NCBI GenBank assembly: GCA_029212885.1
Contig: JARGPC010000002.1
Span: 228,474 to 292,473, forward strand
Direction of reading: 5' to 3'
Source: Coxiellaceae bacterium
Lineage (GTDB): Bacteria > Pseudomonadota > Gammaproteobacteria > Coxiellales > Coxiellaceae
Length of the DNA stretch: 64,000 nt
Shown here: in pieces, positions 38,370-47,600 of the stretch
Layout of the letters: every line of letters begins with the position of its first letter
How positions within the stretch are numbered: the stretch's first letter is position 1
Program-made: the position numbers and the translations under genes
Notes under the pieces: generated by a model
What the model saw: the letters and a program-made list of their open reading frames with translations, nothing else
Told to the model about the DNA's origin: nothing
Database searches by the model: none

Positions 38370-40493
38370 GTGTCTACGGTACATGTGTTCGATATACATG
38401 ATTTCCTCAAAGCTGAGCTGCGGACAGACACAACTTATGTGGCGGCCGGCGTCCGTGTTAGCGGTAATCGAATCCAACGTTTTTTATCCGGTGTTAAAGC
38501 TGGCGATCAAGTAATATTTATCACTCCAATGCGTGATACAAGATTTATGTTGCGTCTTTCTGCTAGCAATATGGGGGATAGACGCATTTATTTGCCAGGC
38601 ATTAACCCTGCGACTATTTTGGATCAGCTTCATTATATGAGGCGACATAACAAAGAAAGGTTTTTTCCAACGGCAGATTTTGTTGCAGTATTGGATTTTA
38701 ATGAATTAGACGATGAGAAAAATTATCGGATTGCAGCTTTAGCCAATTACCGTGTTGATGCGGCTAGTGGTGGTTTGACAGAAGTTGCACCCGTTTATAG
38801 GGAAGTCGGTGCGGAAGATCATGTGCGGTACTATTCCAGTGATGCAGGATTTGCCGCCTCTCTAGAGGGGTATTTCAAAGATGCCGCGTCGCACACTCAA
38901 GCTCATCTGGCGGCCGCGGGGCAGTTGTGGCCAGCACATAAAGAAGCATTACTGAAAGATTTAGCCGGTGAGCGAGTAGTTAGTGTGGTATCGGATATGG
39001 ATGAAACCTTTCTATTGACTGGTTTAACGGCTGTGGTTGAAACCAATTTATGTCATGGTTGTGATCAAATCTATCAGCGTTTATTCAGTTTGTTTGCAGA
39101 TATTACTGATTACCCTGTTGAGGGTTCATCACAGCAGCGTTTTGCTTTTTTAAAGTCGCAATTAGTAGCGAATTTCAAAAATGGCTATGGCAGATTATCT
39201 GAAGCAACCTTTGATGGTTTAAATGCAGCATTGGCTTCCTTGCATAGTCAAGAGTTATACGGTGCTCGCTTGGATGGATGGTTTAATGCTTTACGTTCGA
39301 ATCACGAAATATTACCAGCGAAATGTATCAGCCAAATGGATGGGGCCTATAGGGCTTTATCGGCAATGGAGGATAATGGCGCTTATGGTGAGCGTGAAAA
39401 AGAATTGCGTAATATGTTGGTTACATGGAGTGAGAATCTATCGCATCCTGAAGCATTGAAAGCATTGGCCAAGGACTATTTAATTACCTTGGATCGTTTA
39501 GGTGCACAGTTGTATTACAAGCACATTGTCAGTGAAGATAACCTGGAGTGTTTGCGTAAGGCTAAGATGAGAGGCGCTGAAACACTGTTTATAACATCAC
39601 GTCCGCGCCCATTGCCAGCGGATGTAGCAGCGATTGATGCGTTTGCAATCAGTTCAACCATTTCAAGTTTGTCGCGTGAAGATGTGCGTAAGCCTGATAA
39701 GCAACTGCAACAAATGAGTGAATCAACTTCGTATTTAGATAGTCGGCACCACCATTGCCATCAAAAAGGACCGGCGGGAGAGATTTTAGGTCCCGTGCAT
39801 TACAGCACAAAAATGATGTATCACACGATACGTTTAATTGTATCCGGAAAGAAATTCGACCAAGCAGAGACGCAGTATTGCTGGTTGTTGGATGATAACC
39901 CGTATGAGACGCATCCAGAATTAGTGCGCCAATGCAATGCGCTATTTGCTTTGCATGACATGAACTTGCGCTGGAAGGTGGCGCTGCCTTGCAAGGGCGG
40001 TGAGTATTTGATGGAAGCATCGCCACGGCCTGAATTAGCAGCTTTTGAAGCGGATAAATCGGCTACGCTATGCGAGCACTGTATCCCGAGTAAGTTGTTG
40101 TCGTTGATTACGCAACGTTACGCGCTGTTAGGTGGAGGGGGTGATATTGCTGAAGCGCTGTTTCAACAGGCCTATGATGAGGCGTGGCATCAAGTATCGT
40201 TAGCTCGATCATTGCCAGTAGCCTCTGTACCTTCAGTGACGCCGAGTGTGACAAGTGAGACCATTAGGTCGATGGGTGACGCCTTGGCGGAGATTGCCGC
40301 ACGTCGAGCTAAAGCAAAGCCAAAACCAAAAGTCGAGGTGGCTGAGTCTAAAGCGGTAATACCCGAACCACCTGCTGAGGTTTTTGAATTGCCTCTTGAT
40401 TGTGATATTGGTGTTGTACATACCGTCCGTGTTAAAGACGACCTGAGTAACTTATTTACCCCAATGCCTGAAGAGAGAGGCCCTAAGATTTAA
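38370..40493 (+). CDS. 707-residue protein with HAD-phosphatase motifs, effector-like
   Basis: The centre carries the four HAD-superfamily motifs in order. Motif I is VSDMDET (D209, D211, T213), motif II is LFITSRP (T409/S410), motif III is probably K481 in HYSTKMMYH, and motif IV is WLLDDNP (D508, D509). About 190 residues between motifs I and II would form a large helical cap. An N-terminal 200-residue domain (MSTVHVFDIHDFLKAEL...) and a charged Ala/Lys/Pro-rich tail are unassigned. A His/Cys cluster (RHHHCH, 459-464) may bind metal. The start is GTG with GGGAG ten bases upstream. It stands alone between the MFS gene and panB. Phosphatase activity is inference; secretion is a guess from context. 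Confidence 0.65.
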   Translation: MSTVHVFDIHDFLKAELRTDTTYVAAGVRVSGNRIQRFLSGVKAGDQVIFITPMRDTRFMLRLSASNMGDRRIYLPGINPATILDQLHYMRRHNKERFFPTADFVAVLDFNELDDEKNYRIAALANYRVDAASGGLTEVAPVYREVGAEDHVRYYSSDAGFAASLEGYFKDAASHTQAHLAAAGQLWPAHKEALLKDLAGERVVSVVSDMDETFLLTGLTAVVETNLCHGCDQIYQRLFSLFADITDYPVEGSSQQRFAFLKSQLVANFKNGYGRLSEATFDGLNAALASLHSQELYGARLDGWFNALRSNHEILPAKCISQMDGAYRALSAMEDNGAYGEREKELRNMLVTWSENLSHPEALKALAKDYLITLDRLGAQLYYKHIVSEDNLECLRKAKMRGAETLFITSRPRPLPADVAAIDAFAISSTISSLSREDVRKPDKQLQQMSESTSYLDSRHHHCHQKGPAGEILGPVHYSTKMMYHTIRLIVSGKKFDQAETQYCWLLDDNPYETHPELVRQCNALFALHDMNLRWKVALPCKGGEYLMEASPRPELAAFEADKSATLCEHCIPSKLLSLITQRYALLGGGGDIAEALFQQAYDEAWHQVSLARSLPVASVPSVTPSVTSETIRSMGDALAEIAARRAKAKPKPKVEVAESKAVIPEPPAEVFELPLDCDIGVVHTVRVKDDLSNLFTPMPEERGPKI

Positions 40494-40537
40494 AGCATAA
40501 ATGCTGATTTTGTACGTTACCGTTGCTTATGCCCACC

Positions 40538-40564
40538 TTGCAATCATATAGTGATTTCTATATT
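40538..40564 (+). promoter_or_regulatory. Weak candidate promoter for panBCD-coaBC
   Basis: TTGCAA (40538-40543) and TATATT (40559-40564) are 15 bases apart, about 50 bases before panB. The spacing is short for sigma-70, so this is a weak call. Confidence 0.25.
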
Positions 40565-40614
40565 CTTTCGCCAATGAATACAGTTGCTTTATAGATATTG
40601 GAATAGATAAGCTA

Positions 40615-41403
40615 ATGAAAAAGATACAAGATTTTCAGCGTGCGAAACAGGCGGGTCAAAAAATAGTCATGTCGACATGCTATAGCAACTGGGCAGCACA
40701 GATTTTAGATAAAACTGAAATTGATTGCCTATTGGTTGGTGATACCGTAGCAATGGTTGAATACGGTTATGACAGCACGCTTAAAGCTACTGTCGATATG
40801 ATGGAAATGCATGTCGAAGCAGTCGCGCGTGGTGCACAATCCAAATTTATTATTGGCGATATGCCATTTCTATCTTATCGCAAAGGGTTGCCATCAACCA
40901 TGGATGCGGTTGAGCGTTTAATGCGTGCCGGCGCTAATGCGGTTAAGTTAGAAGGTGCTGCAGGTAATACAGAGTTAGTAAAACACATTGTTGAATCGGG
41001 TGTGCCTGTAGTGGGGCACTTGGGTTTAACGCCGCAAATGGTTAATCAATTGGGTGGCTATAAAGTGCAAGGCCGCGGTGATGAGGCCGTGGAACTGTTA
41101 TTGCAACAATCAAAAGCATTAGAAGATGCCGGTTGTTTTTGTTTAGTTTTGGAATGTGTGCCAGAACAAGTGGCAGAGCAAGTGACTAACGCCTTAAATA
41201 TTCCGACTATTGGAATTGGCGCGGGTCCCAAAACATCAGGCCAAGTATTGGTGTTTCATGATATGTTGGGCTTGAATGATTTTAATAGTAAATTTATAAA
41301 ACGCTATTTGAGTGGTCAAGATTTATTAATACAAGCGTTTAATCAATATAAACAAGAAGTGCAAACACAAGCATTTCCACAACCTGAACATTGCTATGCT
41401 TAA
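40615..41403 (+). CDS. panB: PanB, ketopantoate hydroxymethyltransferase
   Basis: PanB makes ketopantoate from 2-oxoisovalerate and methylene-THF, the first committed step to pantothenate. The family landmarks are MSTCYSNWAAQILD near residue 20, LLVGDTVAMVEYGYDST with the metal-binding Asp, VKLEGA with substrate Lys/Glu, and VPVVGHLGLTPQ. The 262 residues match E. coli (264). It overlaps panC by eight bases, the start of a four-gene pantothenate/CoA block. Confidence 0.97.
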   Translation: MKKIQDFQRAKQAGQKIVMSTCYSNWAAQILDKTEIDCLLVGDTVAMVEYGYDSTLKATVDMMEMHVEAVARGAQSKFIIGDMPFLSYRKGLPSTMDAVERLMRAGANAVKLEGAAGNTELVKHIVESGVPVVGHLGLTPQMVNQLGGYKVQGRGDEAVELLLQQSKALEDAGCFCLVLECVPEQVAEQVTNALNIPTIGIGAGPKTSGQVLVFHDMLGLNDFNSKFIKRYLSGQDLLIQAFNQYKQEVQTQAFPQPEHCYA

Positions 41404-42166
41404 AATCATTAAATCAATTGCCGAATGGCAACAATGGCGACAAAGCTTTAATAACCAGCATATGTCGATCGGCTTTGTGCCAACCATGGGTAATTTACAC
41501 CAAGGCCATTTGGAGTTGGTTAAGCGTGCGCAAGATGATAATGATTTAGTGGTGGTGTCGATCTTTGTTAATCCAACGCAATTTAATAATCCGGATGATT
41601 TGCAAAAATACCCGCGTACACTGCAACAAGATCTCGAGCAATTAAAAGCGCTAGATGTCGATATGGTATTTATTCCAGCGATACAAGATATGTATCCATT
41701 GGAATACCGCTATCAAATTAAGGAAGTAAAGTTCAGCCAGAAAATGGAAGGTCAGCATCGACCCGGTCATTTTGATGGTGTGTTGACGGTAGTGTTAAAG
41801 CTATTAAATTTGGTGCAGCCGCAGCGCGTGTATTTTGGTGAAAAAGATTATCAGCAGTATCAATTGATCAAGGATATGGTGTCTGCTTTGTTTTTGCCGA
41901 TTGAAGTGATTGCTTGTCCCATTGTGCGTGATGCGCATGGCTTGGCATTAAGTTCGCGTAATAATCGTTTGTCCCAGCAGGGGCTGGATAGCGCGCGTGA
42001 GTTTGCTCAGCTGTTATCGCAGCAAAGTCGTTCTATTGAGGCTACTCGGAGTAGTTTAAAAGAAGCAGGCTATCAAATAGATTATGTGGAAGATTATCAA
42101 GGACGACGTTACGCAGCCGTTTTCGTCGATGACGTGCGGCTGATTGATAATATAGAAATTGAGTGA
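41396..42166 (+). CDS. panC: PanC, pantothenate synthetase
   Basis: PanC condenses pantoate and beta-alanine using ATP. The nucleotidyl-transferase motif is [15 protein letters not shown] (HxGH), and the pantoate and ATP loops are [23 protein letters not shown] and SSRNNRLS. At 256 residues it is shorter than E. coli (283); the C-terminal domain looks trimmed but the active-site half is complete. It overlaps panB and is followed by panD, whose likely start lies seven bases after the panC stop. Confidence 0.96.
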   Translation: MLKIIKSIAEWQQWRQSFNNQHMSIGFVPTMGNLHQGHLELVKRAQDDNDLVVVSIFVNPTQFNNPDDLQKYPRTLQQDLEQLKALDVDMVFIPAIQDMYPLEYRYQIKEVKFSQKMEGQHRPGHFDGVLTVVLKLLNLVQPQRVYFGEKDYQQYQLIKDMVSALFLPIEVIACPIVRDAHGLALSSRNNRLSQQGLDSAREFAQLLSQQSRSIEATRSSLKEAGYQIDYVEDYQGRRYAAVFVDDVRLIDNIEIE

Positions 42167-42173
42167 GATCGAG

Positions 42174-42512
42174 ATGTTAATTACTGTAATGAAATCCAAG
42201 ATCGCCTATGCGACAGTCACGCAAACCGAATTATTTTATGTCGGCAGCATTACGATTGATAAAGACATGATTGAAGCAGCTGGTTTGCGTGTAAATGAAA
42301 AAGTACAAATAGTTAATGTGAATAATGGTCAGCGTTTTGAAACCTATGTGATTGAAGGTGAGGCTGGTTCAAAAATTATTGGCATCAACGGACCGGCAGC
42401 GCGCTTGGCGCAACCGGGTGATGAGCTGTTTATTATCTCATATGCGATGATTGATCCAGATAAAGAAACATTAGAACCAATCGTGGTAGACTTAAAGCAT
42501 GAGCTTAACTAA
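42174..42512 (+). CDS. panD: PanD, aspartate 1-decarboxylase (self-cleaving)
   Basis: PanD produces beta-alanine from aspartate using a pyruvoyl group made by cleavage between Gly24 and Ser25. With ATG 42174 as start, the YVGSI motif places G24-S25 at exactly the canonical numbering, so this start is preferred to a TTG 15 bases upstream. K9 and the [10 protein letters not shown] and [13 protein letters not shown] segments are as in the family. Length is 112 residues. It overlaps coaBC by 14 bases. Confidence 0.96.
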   Translation: MLITVMKSKIAYATVTQTELFYVGSITIDKDMIEAAGLRVNEKVQIVNVNNGQRFETYVIEGEAGSKIIGINGPAARLAQPGDELFIISYAMIDPDKETLEPIVVDLKHELN

Positions 42513-43713
42513 AAACATATTAATTGGCGTCACTGGCGGTATTGCGGCTTATAAAGCCGCCGAGTTAGTGCGTTTATTAATTAAACAAGGTCATAACGTT
42601 CGGGTTGTAATGACCGATGCCGCTAAAGCCTTTATTCAACCGATGACCTTTCAGGCCTTAACCGCGCATCGTGTCTATGATGATTTATTGGATGATCAAA
42701 CCGATAATGCGATGGCGCATATTGATTTGGCACGTTGGGCTGATGATATTATCATTGCGCCGGCCAGTGCGGATATCATGGCAAAAATCAGCATGGGTTT
42801 GGCTAATGATTTATTAACCACGATTTGTTTAGCCACCACTAGCCGTGTAATTATTGCACCCGCAATGAATCAACAGATGTGGTTAAATACAGTAACCCAG
42901 GAACATGCACAACGTTTGCAACAACGTGACGTTGTTATTATTGGTCCTGATCAAGGCGAGCAAGCTTGTGGTGAAGTCGGGCCAGGTCGCATGATGCAAC
43001 CTGAGCAGATTGTTGATCAATGGCGGCAGCTGTCTCAGCCAGCGATTTTAAAAGATCAGCATTGGGTGATCACCGCGGGGCCAACACAAGAAGCCATCGA
43101 TCCGGTGCGTTACTTATCTAATCACAGTTCCGGTAAGATGGGTTATGCCTTAGCGCATGCCGCAGTACAGCTCGGTGCGCATGTCACGCTAGTCAGTGGG
43201 CCAACCGCTTTGCCTAATCCGGCAGGTGTTGAAGTGGTTAATGTAATATCAGCAGTGCAAATGCAGCAAGCTGTGATGGCTGCGATGAGTGACGCTGATG
43301 GCTTTATTGCAGCCGCCGCCGTTGCCGATTTTAGGCCCAGTATTGTTGCTAACCAGAAAATAAAAAAACATGTAGCAGAAGACTCAATCAATTTAATTAA
43401 AAATCCGGATATATTGGCTGAAGTGTCAATCAGTTTCCCTAATGCTTTTGTGGCAGGCTTTGCTTTAGAGACGCAAGATTTATTAAAGCATGCTGAACGC
43501 AAGCTACAGGCGAAAGGACTCGACTTGATTATTGCCAATCAACTGGTCGAAGGCGAAACCTTTGGTGGTGACAATAACAAGGTAACTGTGCTCACTTGTG
43601 ATGGCAAAGCGCATGAATTTGCACAACAACCCAAATCACAACTATCAGTCGCGCTAATGCATTTTATACATCAATACAAGTCGTTACCTGCTAGCGATAC
43701 GCAGTTAGCTTAA
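42499..43713 (+). CDS. coaBC: CoaBC, phosphopantothenoylcysteine synthetase/decarboxylase
   Basis: This bifunctional enzyme adds cysteine to phosphopantothenate and then decarboxylates the product. The N-terminal CoaC flavoprotein half has [16 protein letters not shown], the active-site His in [14 protein letters not shown] and [10 protein letters not shown] with the catalytic Cys. The CoaB half has [20 protein letters not shown] and KNPDIL with the CTP-site Lys. At 404 residues it matches E. coli (406). Linkage to panBCD concentrates vitamin B5-to-CoA steps in one operon. Confidence 0.97.
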   Translation: MSLTKNILIGVTGGIAAYKAAELVRLLIKQGHNVRVVMTDAAKAFIQPMTFQALTAHRVYDDLLDDQTDNAMAHIDLARWADDIIIAPASADIMAKISMGLANDLLTTICLATTSRVIIAPAMNQQMWLNTVTQEHAQRLQQRDVVIIGPDQGEQACGEVGPGRMMQPEQIVDQWRQLSQPAILKDQHWVITAGPTQEAIDPVRYLSNHSSGKMGYALAHAAVQLGAHVTLVSGPTALPNPAGVEVVNVISAVQMQQAVMAAMSDADGFIAAAAVADFRPSIVANQKIKKHVAEDSINLIKNPDILAEVSISFPNAFVAGFALETQDLLKHAERKLQAKGLDLIIANQLVEGETFGGDNNKVTVLTCDGKAHEFAQQPKSQLSVALMHFIHQYKSLPASDTQLA

Positions 43714-43758
43714 ACTTATCTATAATCTCCTGTATCGAAATCGATGGGGAGAATAAGG

Positions 43759-43980
43759 ATGAAGATTAGGACAGGCGCAATGATCACCGCAGTGGCTTTC
43801 TCAGTTATCGTTTTATCAGGTTGCAGTAGACAAAATGTCGGTATCGGTGTGGGTGGCGCAACTGGTGCATTGGTTGGTAGTGCTATCAGTGGTGGTAGTG
43901 GGGTTGGTATTGCTGTTGGTGCTATTGGTGGTGCATTAGCCGGCAACGCGATTGCTAAAGACACCGGCTCCAATAACTAA
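43759..43980 (+). CDS. Glycine-zipper outer-membrane lipoprotein
   Basis: This 73-residue protein has a lipoprotein signal peptide ending LSGC (acylated C22). It then has a glycine-zipper segment with GxxxG steps (GVGGATGALVGSAISGG and GVGIAVGAIGGALAGNAIA), related to the SlyB/OsmB type. It probably inserts in or across the outer membrane as an oligomer. ATG 43759 is preferred because GGGGAG lies seven bases upstream; an in-frame ATG at 43744 would include that site. It is followed by family C repeat DNA. Confidence 0.85.
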   Translation: MKIRTGAMITAVAFSVIVLSGCSRQNVGIGVGGATGALVGSAISGGSGVGIAVGAIGGALAGNAIAKDTGSNN

Positions 43981-43983
43981 AAA

Positions 43984-44104
43984 AATCTCATCTGCGGGTA
44001 ATCTTGAACGATTAGCACTATTCAAAAATACTCAGGTATTGTTTATACATTCCGCTTTTTTCATAGCGCTAATCGTCCAACCTTACCGCGCAGCTGAAAT
44101 TTTT
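43984..44104. repeat. Family C hairpin repeat, copy 1
   Basis: Long imperfect inverted repeat. The left arm ATCTGCGGGTAATCTTGAAC and the rest (GATTAGCACTA) oppose a right arm whose complement reads CAGCTGCGCGGTAAGGTTGG then ACGATTAGCGCTA. The outer part matches copy 2 at 55840-55970, while the inner part (ACGATTAGC here, ATGTTTAAT there) differs. It lies between the lipoprotein and hydrolase genes and is followed by a partial third copy. Confidence 0.75.
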
Positions 44105-44107
44105 TAC

Positions 44108-44150
44108 TGATCTGCGGGTAATCTTGAATGGGCGGCATATATGCCCTACA
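44108..44150. repeat. Family C repeat, partial copy with its own short palindrome
   Basis: ATCTGCGGGTAATCTTGAA is repeated exactly from the left arm of copy 1. It then runs into TGGGCGGCATATATGCCC, which contains the palindrome GGCATATATGCC. The right arm is absent. Confidence 0.6.
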
Positions 44151-44204
44151 ATTTAACAGCGTTTTAATCGCGCACCTTTTTCAAAGCTAAATAGGTTTAA
44201 TGGT

Positions 44205-45020
44205 ATGCCAACAGTAAAAGTAAACAACATCAATCTGCATTACAGCATTACAGGCCAAGGTGAGCCGCTGTTATTACTGCACGGTGCGCAAGGTGATTCA
44301 AATAGCTTTAATGGCATCATTGGTCCACTGTCTGAAAAATTTCAAGTGATTAATTTTGATCAGCGCGGCGCGGGCCAAACCGATAAGCCGGATATGGAAT
44401 ATACCATGGAGTTGTTGGCTGATGATGCTGCTGCGTTATTGGATGAGCTCAGCATTGAATCAGCTCATGTGTTAGGGGTGTCGCTGGGCGGTATGATTGC
44501 GCAGGCGTTGTGTATTCGTCACCCGCAAAAAGTTAAAACTGTCATGATGGGGTGTAGCTTGCCCGGTGGTTGGTCACATGCTGTTATCAAGGAGACACCC
44601 GCAGATGCGTTGGTTGCATTTTCTTCTGATGACACCGTTACTGTAGAAAACAGAGCGCGTGCATTAGCAAATGTGGCTTATTCTCCTGGTTATGCTGATC
44701 AGCACCCCGAGATAATTGAACGCTTAATTGCAATACGTAAAGATAGTCCGGTGGATAAAGTTGGCATGGAAAGACGTCTGGCTATTACAGGGTTATTTGA
44801 CGCTTATGATGATTTAGAGAAAATCACTTGCCCATGTTTTGTGATTACAGGTAAGGGTGATCAATTATTGGACTACAAGAACTCAGAAGTGATTGCTAAT
44901 AAAATACGGAATGCTGATCTTAAATTGCTGGAGCCAGCGGGTCATATTTTTTGGGAAGAACAAAAAAGTGAATTTTTAAAATCCTATTTAATGTTTATCG
45001 AAACCAGCAATCCGCTTTAA
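44205..45020 (+). CDS. Alpha/beta-hydrolase
   Basis: This 271-residue alpha/beta-hydrolase-fold enzyme has an oxyanion-hole strand LLLLHGAQGDS, a nucleophile elbow GVSLGG (Ser), an acid in GKGDQLLD (Asp) and a base in AGHIFWEE (His). DQRGAGQTDKPD after strand 4 is typical of the epoxide hydrolase/haloperoxidase/lactonase group. The substrate is unknown. It has no signal peptide, so it is cytoplasmic. It stands between family C repeats and the fimV-like gene with its own untranslated leader. Confidence 0.9.
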   Translation: MPTVKVNNINLHYSITGQGEPLLLLHGAQGDSNSFNGIIGPLSEKFQVINFDQRGAGQTDKPDMEYTMELLADDAAALLDELSIESAHVLGVSLGGMIAQALCIRHPQKVKTVMMGCSLPGGWSHAVIKETPADALVAFSSDDTVTVENRARALANVAYSPGYADQHPEIIERLIAIRKDSPVDKVGMERRLAITGLFDAYDDLEKITCPCFVITGKGDQLLDYKNSEVIANKIRNADLKLLEPAGHIFWEEQKSEFLKSYLMFIETSNPL

Positions 45021-45092
45021 TCACTACAAAAATACGCCTAAGCTTGGTAGACTAGCGGCCAAACCAGGTTTAGCAAAGAGAGCGGAAAAAAA

Positions 45093-45848
45093 ATGAAACG
45101 GATCAAAACCCCTTTAGTGGCATTGACCTTAGGAGGTTGTTTAACATCTGCAGCCATTGCGCAGGAATACCAGCAGGCTATTCCCGATGAGGCGTCTAAT
45201 AAAAAGGTGCCGAGCATTATTCAAGTGGTAAAACCTAATGCAACCAATAAGAAGCAAGTAGTAGCTCAAGCAGCAGATTCACAGATTGCTGTATTGATGT
45301 CAAAAATTATGCAGCTAAATAAAGAGATCACGGTTAACCAGCAGAATGCATCGCAACGTATTGATAATTTGAAAGATACAGAAGCACAGCTGGCTAACGC
45401 TGTGCAAAAAATGCAGGGCGTAATCCAGTCTGTTGATAAGCAAGTCCAGTCGCTAAAAACGCAGCATGAACAATTTAGCCAAGCAGTGCCTCATGGCGCT
45501 AATTGGGCGGACAGTGTAAAGCAGCAGTGGGGTGCTGGTAGTTTTTATGCCGGGCTGGGAGCTAGTGGTGCTGCTTTATTGATGTTGATTTGGTTTGTTT
45601 GGCCAAAAAATCGAGCGCAACCTAAACCGGTAGTTCGCGCAACAGATCAAAGTGAATATGATTTCATGGCTACATCGGAAGCCATTCCGGCTAAGTTAGA
45701 TTTAGCGCGTGCCTACCTGGCAATGGAAGATTATGATTCAGCCAAGGGGGTTTGTGCTGAAGTGTTTAGAAAGGGTGATGAACAACAAAAAACCGAAGCA
45801 CAAAATATTTTGGCTGAAATAACTAAGAAAGACGATCATGCAAAGTAA
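45093..45848 (+). CDS. Reduced FimV-like inner-membrane protein
   Basis: This 251-residue protein has an N-terminal signal (cleavage near IAQE, residue 23), a periplasmic coiled coil (about 65-130), one membrane helix (GLGASGAALLMLIWFVW, about 155-171) and a cytoplasmic FimV C-terminal domain (AIPAKLDLARAYLAMEDYDS). Its place immediately before truA matches fimV of Pseudomonas and Legionella. True FimV is about 900 residues with a LysM peptidoglycan-binding domain, which is absent here. It may act in polar or division-site organisation. It overlaps truA by 11 bases. Confidence 0.82.
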   Translation: MKRIKTPLVALTLGGCLTSAAIAQEYQQAIPDEASNKKVPSIIQVVKPNATNKKQVVAQAADSQIAVLMSKIMQLNKEITVNQQNASQRIDNLKDTEAQLANAVQKMQGVIQSVDKQVQSLKTQHEQFSQAVPHGANWADSVKQQWGAGSFYAGLGASGAALLMLIWFVWPKNRAQPKPVVRATDQSEYDFMATSEAIPAKLDLARAYLAMEDYDSAKGVCAEVFRKGDEQQKTEAQNILAEITKKDDHAK

Positions 45849-46644
45849 ACGTATCGCCATGGGTGTGCGTTACGATGGCACTGCCTATCATGGTTGGCAG
45901 GCACAATTTGGTGAGTTGGCGACGCTGCAGTCCAAGGTGGAAAAAGCATTAAGCTGCGTGGCAAATCACTCGGTTGCAGTGACATGTGCTGGGCGTACCG
46001 ATGCCGGTGTGCATGCGACACAACAAGTCATCCATTTTGATAGTGATGCAGATCGCACAGAAAATGCATGGGTGTTTGGTGCGAATAGTCATTTGCCACC
46101 GGATATAAGTGTTGTGTGGGCGCAAGATGTTGATGGTGAATTTCATGCGCGTTACAGTGCTACCAGTAGGCGTTATCGATATGTTCTGTATAACTACAAA
46201 GTTCGTCCGGGTATATTGCGTCATGCTGTGGGTTGGCACCATAAGCAGCTTGATGAAGCCGAGATGCAACAGGCGGCACTGCACTTGATTGGTGAGCATG
46301 ACTTCAGCTCATTTCGTGGTGCGGGGTGTCAGGCTAAAACAGCAACTCGAACAGTTACCGAGGTGGCCATATCTCGTCATAAGCACTTATTGATTATGGA
46401 AATTGAGGCGAATGCCTTTTTGTTGCATATGGTGAGGAATATCGTTGGCACGTTGTTTGCTGTTGGCTCCGGTTATCGTGATGCTGATTGGGTGGCTGAG
46501 GTGCTAGCGGCTAAGGACCGCCGTGAAGCGGGGATTACAGCCTCTCCATCGGGTCTGTATCTTGTTGATGTTAACTATCCGGGTGTGTACGGTCTGCCTA
46601 AAATACCCATTGGGCCATTTTTCTTGCATGGCACTATGCTTTAA
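45838..46644 (+). CDS. truA: TruA, tRNA pseudouridine synthase (38-40)
   Basis: TruA makes pseudouridine at positions 38-40 of the anticodon stem-loop. The catalytic aspartate is D55 in CAGRTDAGVHA. RYDGTAYHGWQ opens the protein, and FLLHMVRNIVGTL lies in the second half. At 268 residues it equals E. coli (270). It overlaps the fimV-like gene, supporting coupling. In Pseudomonas trpF follows; here accD comes next after a family A repeat. Confidence 0.96.
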   Translation: MQSKRIAMGVRYDGTAYHGWQAQFGELATLQSKVEKALSCVANHSVAVTCAGRTDAGVHATQQVIHFDSDADRTENAWVFGANSHLPPDISVVWAQDVDGEFHARYSATSRRYRYVLYNYKVRPGILRHAVGWHHKQLDEAEMQQAALHLIGEHDFSSFRGAGCQAKTATRTVTEVAISRHKHLLIMEIEANAFLLHMVRNIVGTLFAVGSGYRDADWVAEVLAAKDRREAGITASPSGLYLVDVNYPGVYGLPKIPIGPFFLHGTML

Positions 46645-46675
46645 TCATGGCTATAATTGGCATCATTTGTAAATG

Positions 46676-46706
46676 ATGTCATCCCACACCCGATGCGGGA
46701 TCCAGG
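46676..46706. repeat. Family A palindromic repeat, partial unit
   Basis: GATGTCATCCCACACCCGATGCGGGATCCAG has the family ends (GTCATCCC and GGGATCCAG) but an imperfect stem. It lies between truA and accD. Confidence 0.65.
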
Positions 46707-46727
46707 GTGATAAGAAAGGTATAAGCT

Positions 46728-47600
46728 ATGAGTTGGTTTAAAAGAATATTACCGAAAATTTCAACCTCTGAAAAAAAAGGGGTGCCAGAAGGTATTTGGA
46801 GCAAGTGCCCCAATTGCCAAGCAATTTTATATAAAGCCGAATTAGAACGTAATCTTTCGGTGTGTCCAAAGTGTGAGTTTCATTGTCGCATTGGCGCGCG
46901 CGAACGGCTAATGCAATTTTTAGATGGTAGTGCACAGCAAGAATTGGCTGCCAACGTTGTTAGTGTCGATCGTTTGAAATTCAAAGACTCAAAAAAATAT
47001 AAAGATCGCATTTCGGCAGCGGTAAAAAGCAGTAATGAAAAAGAAGCTTTAGTTGTTATTGCCGGAAAGGCGCATGGTTTAGATGTAGTAGCTGCTTGTT
47101 TTGAGTTTGGTTTTATAGGCGGTTCAATGAGTGCTGCTGTTGGTGAGCGTTTTGTTATCGGGGCGGAGTACGCGTTGGAGCATAAGGTGCCATTTATATG
47201 TTTTGCCACTAGTGGCGGTGCGCGTATGCAGGAAGGCTTATTTTCACTGTTTCAAATGTCAAAAACAGCCGCGATTATTGCGCGTTTAAATCAAGCCGGT
47301 ATCCCGTTTATTTCAGTCTTAACGGATCCAACGATGGGCGGCGTGTCTGCGAGTTTGGCGACTTTGGGTGATATTATTATTGCTGAACCAGAGGCGTTAA
47401 TTGGCTTTTCTGGGCCGCGCGTGATTGAACAAACTATTCGTCAAACATTGCCTGATGGCTTTCAGCGCAGTGAGTTTTTATTACAACATGGAGCGATTGA
47501 CATGATTGTTGATCGTCGACAAATGAAGTCAACGATTGCACGGTTATTAGCAAAAATGACCAAGCAGCCGGTACTTGAAATGGAGCAAGAGGAGAACTAA
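46728..47600 (+). CDS. accD: AccD, acetyl-CoA carboxylase carboxyltransferase beta subunit
   Basis: AccD pairs with AccA to move CO2 from carboxybiotin to acetyl-CoA, making malonyl-CoA. The N-terminal zinc ribbon has C27, C30, C46 and C49 (KCPNC and VCPKC). The crotonase-like core includes [24 protein letters not shown] and the [12 protein letters not shown] block. At 290 residues it is close to E. coli (304). AAAGG precedes ATG. folC begins at the base after its stop. Confidence 0.97.
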   Translation: MSWFKRILPKISTSEKKGVPEGIWSKCPNCQAILYKAELERNLSVCPKCEFHCRIGARERLMQFLDGSAQQELAANVVSVDRLKFKDSKKYKDRISAAVKSSNEKEALVVIAGKAHGLDVVAACFEFGFIGGSMSAAVGERFVIGAEYALEHKVPFICFATSGGARMQEGLFSLFQMSKTAAIIARLNQAGIPFISVLTDPTMGGVSASLATLGDIIIAEPEALIGFSGPRVIEQTIRQTLPDGFQRSEFLLQHGAIDMIVDRRQMKSTIARLLAKMTKQPVLEMEQEEN

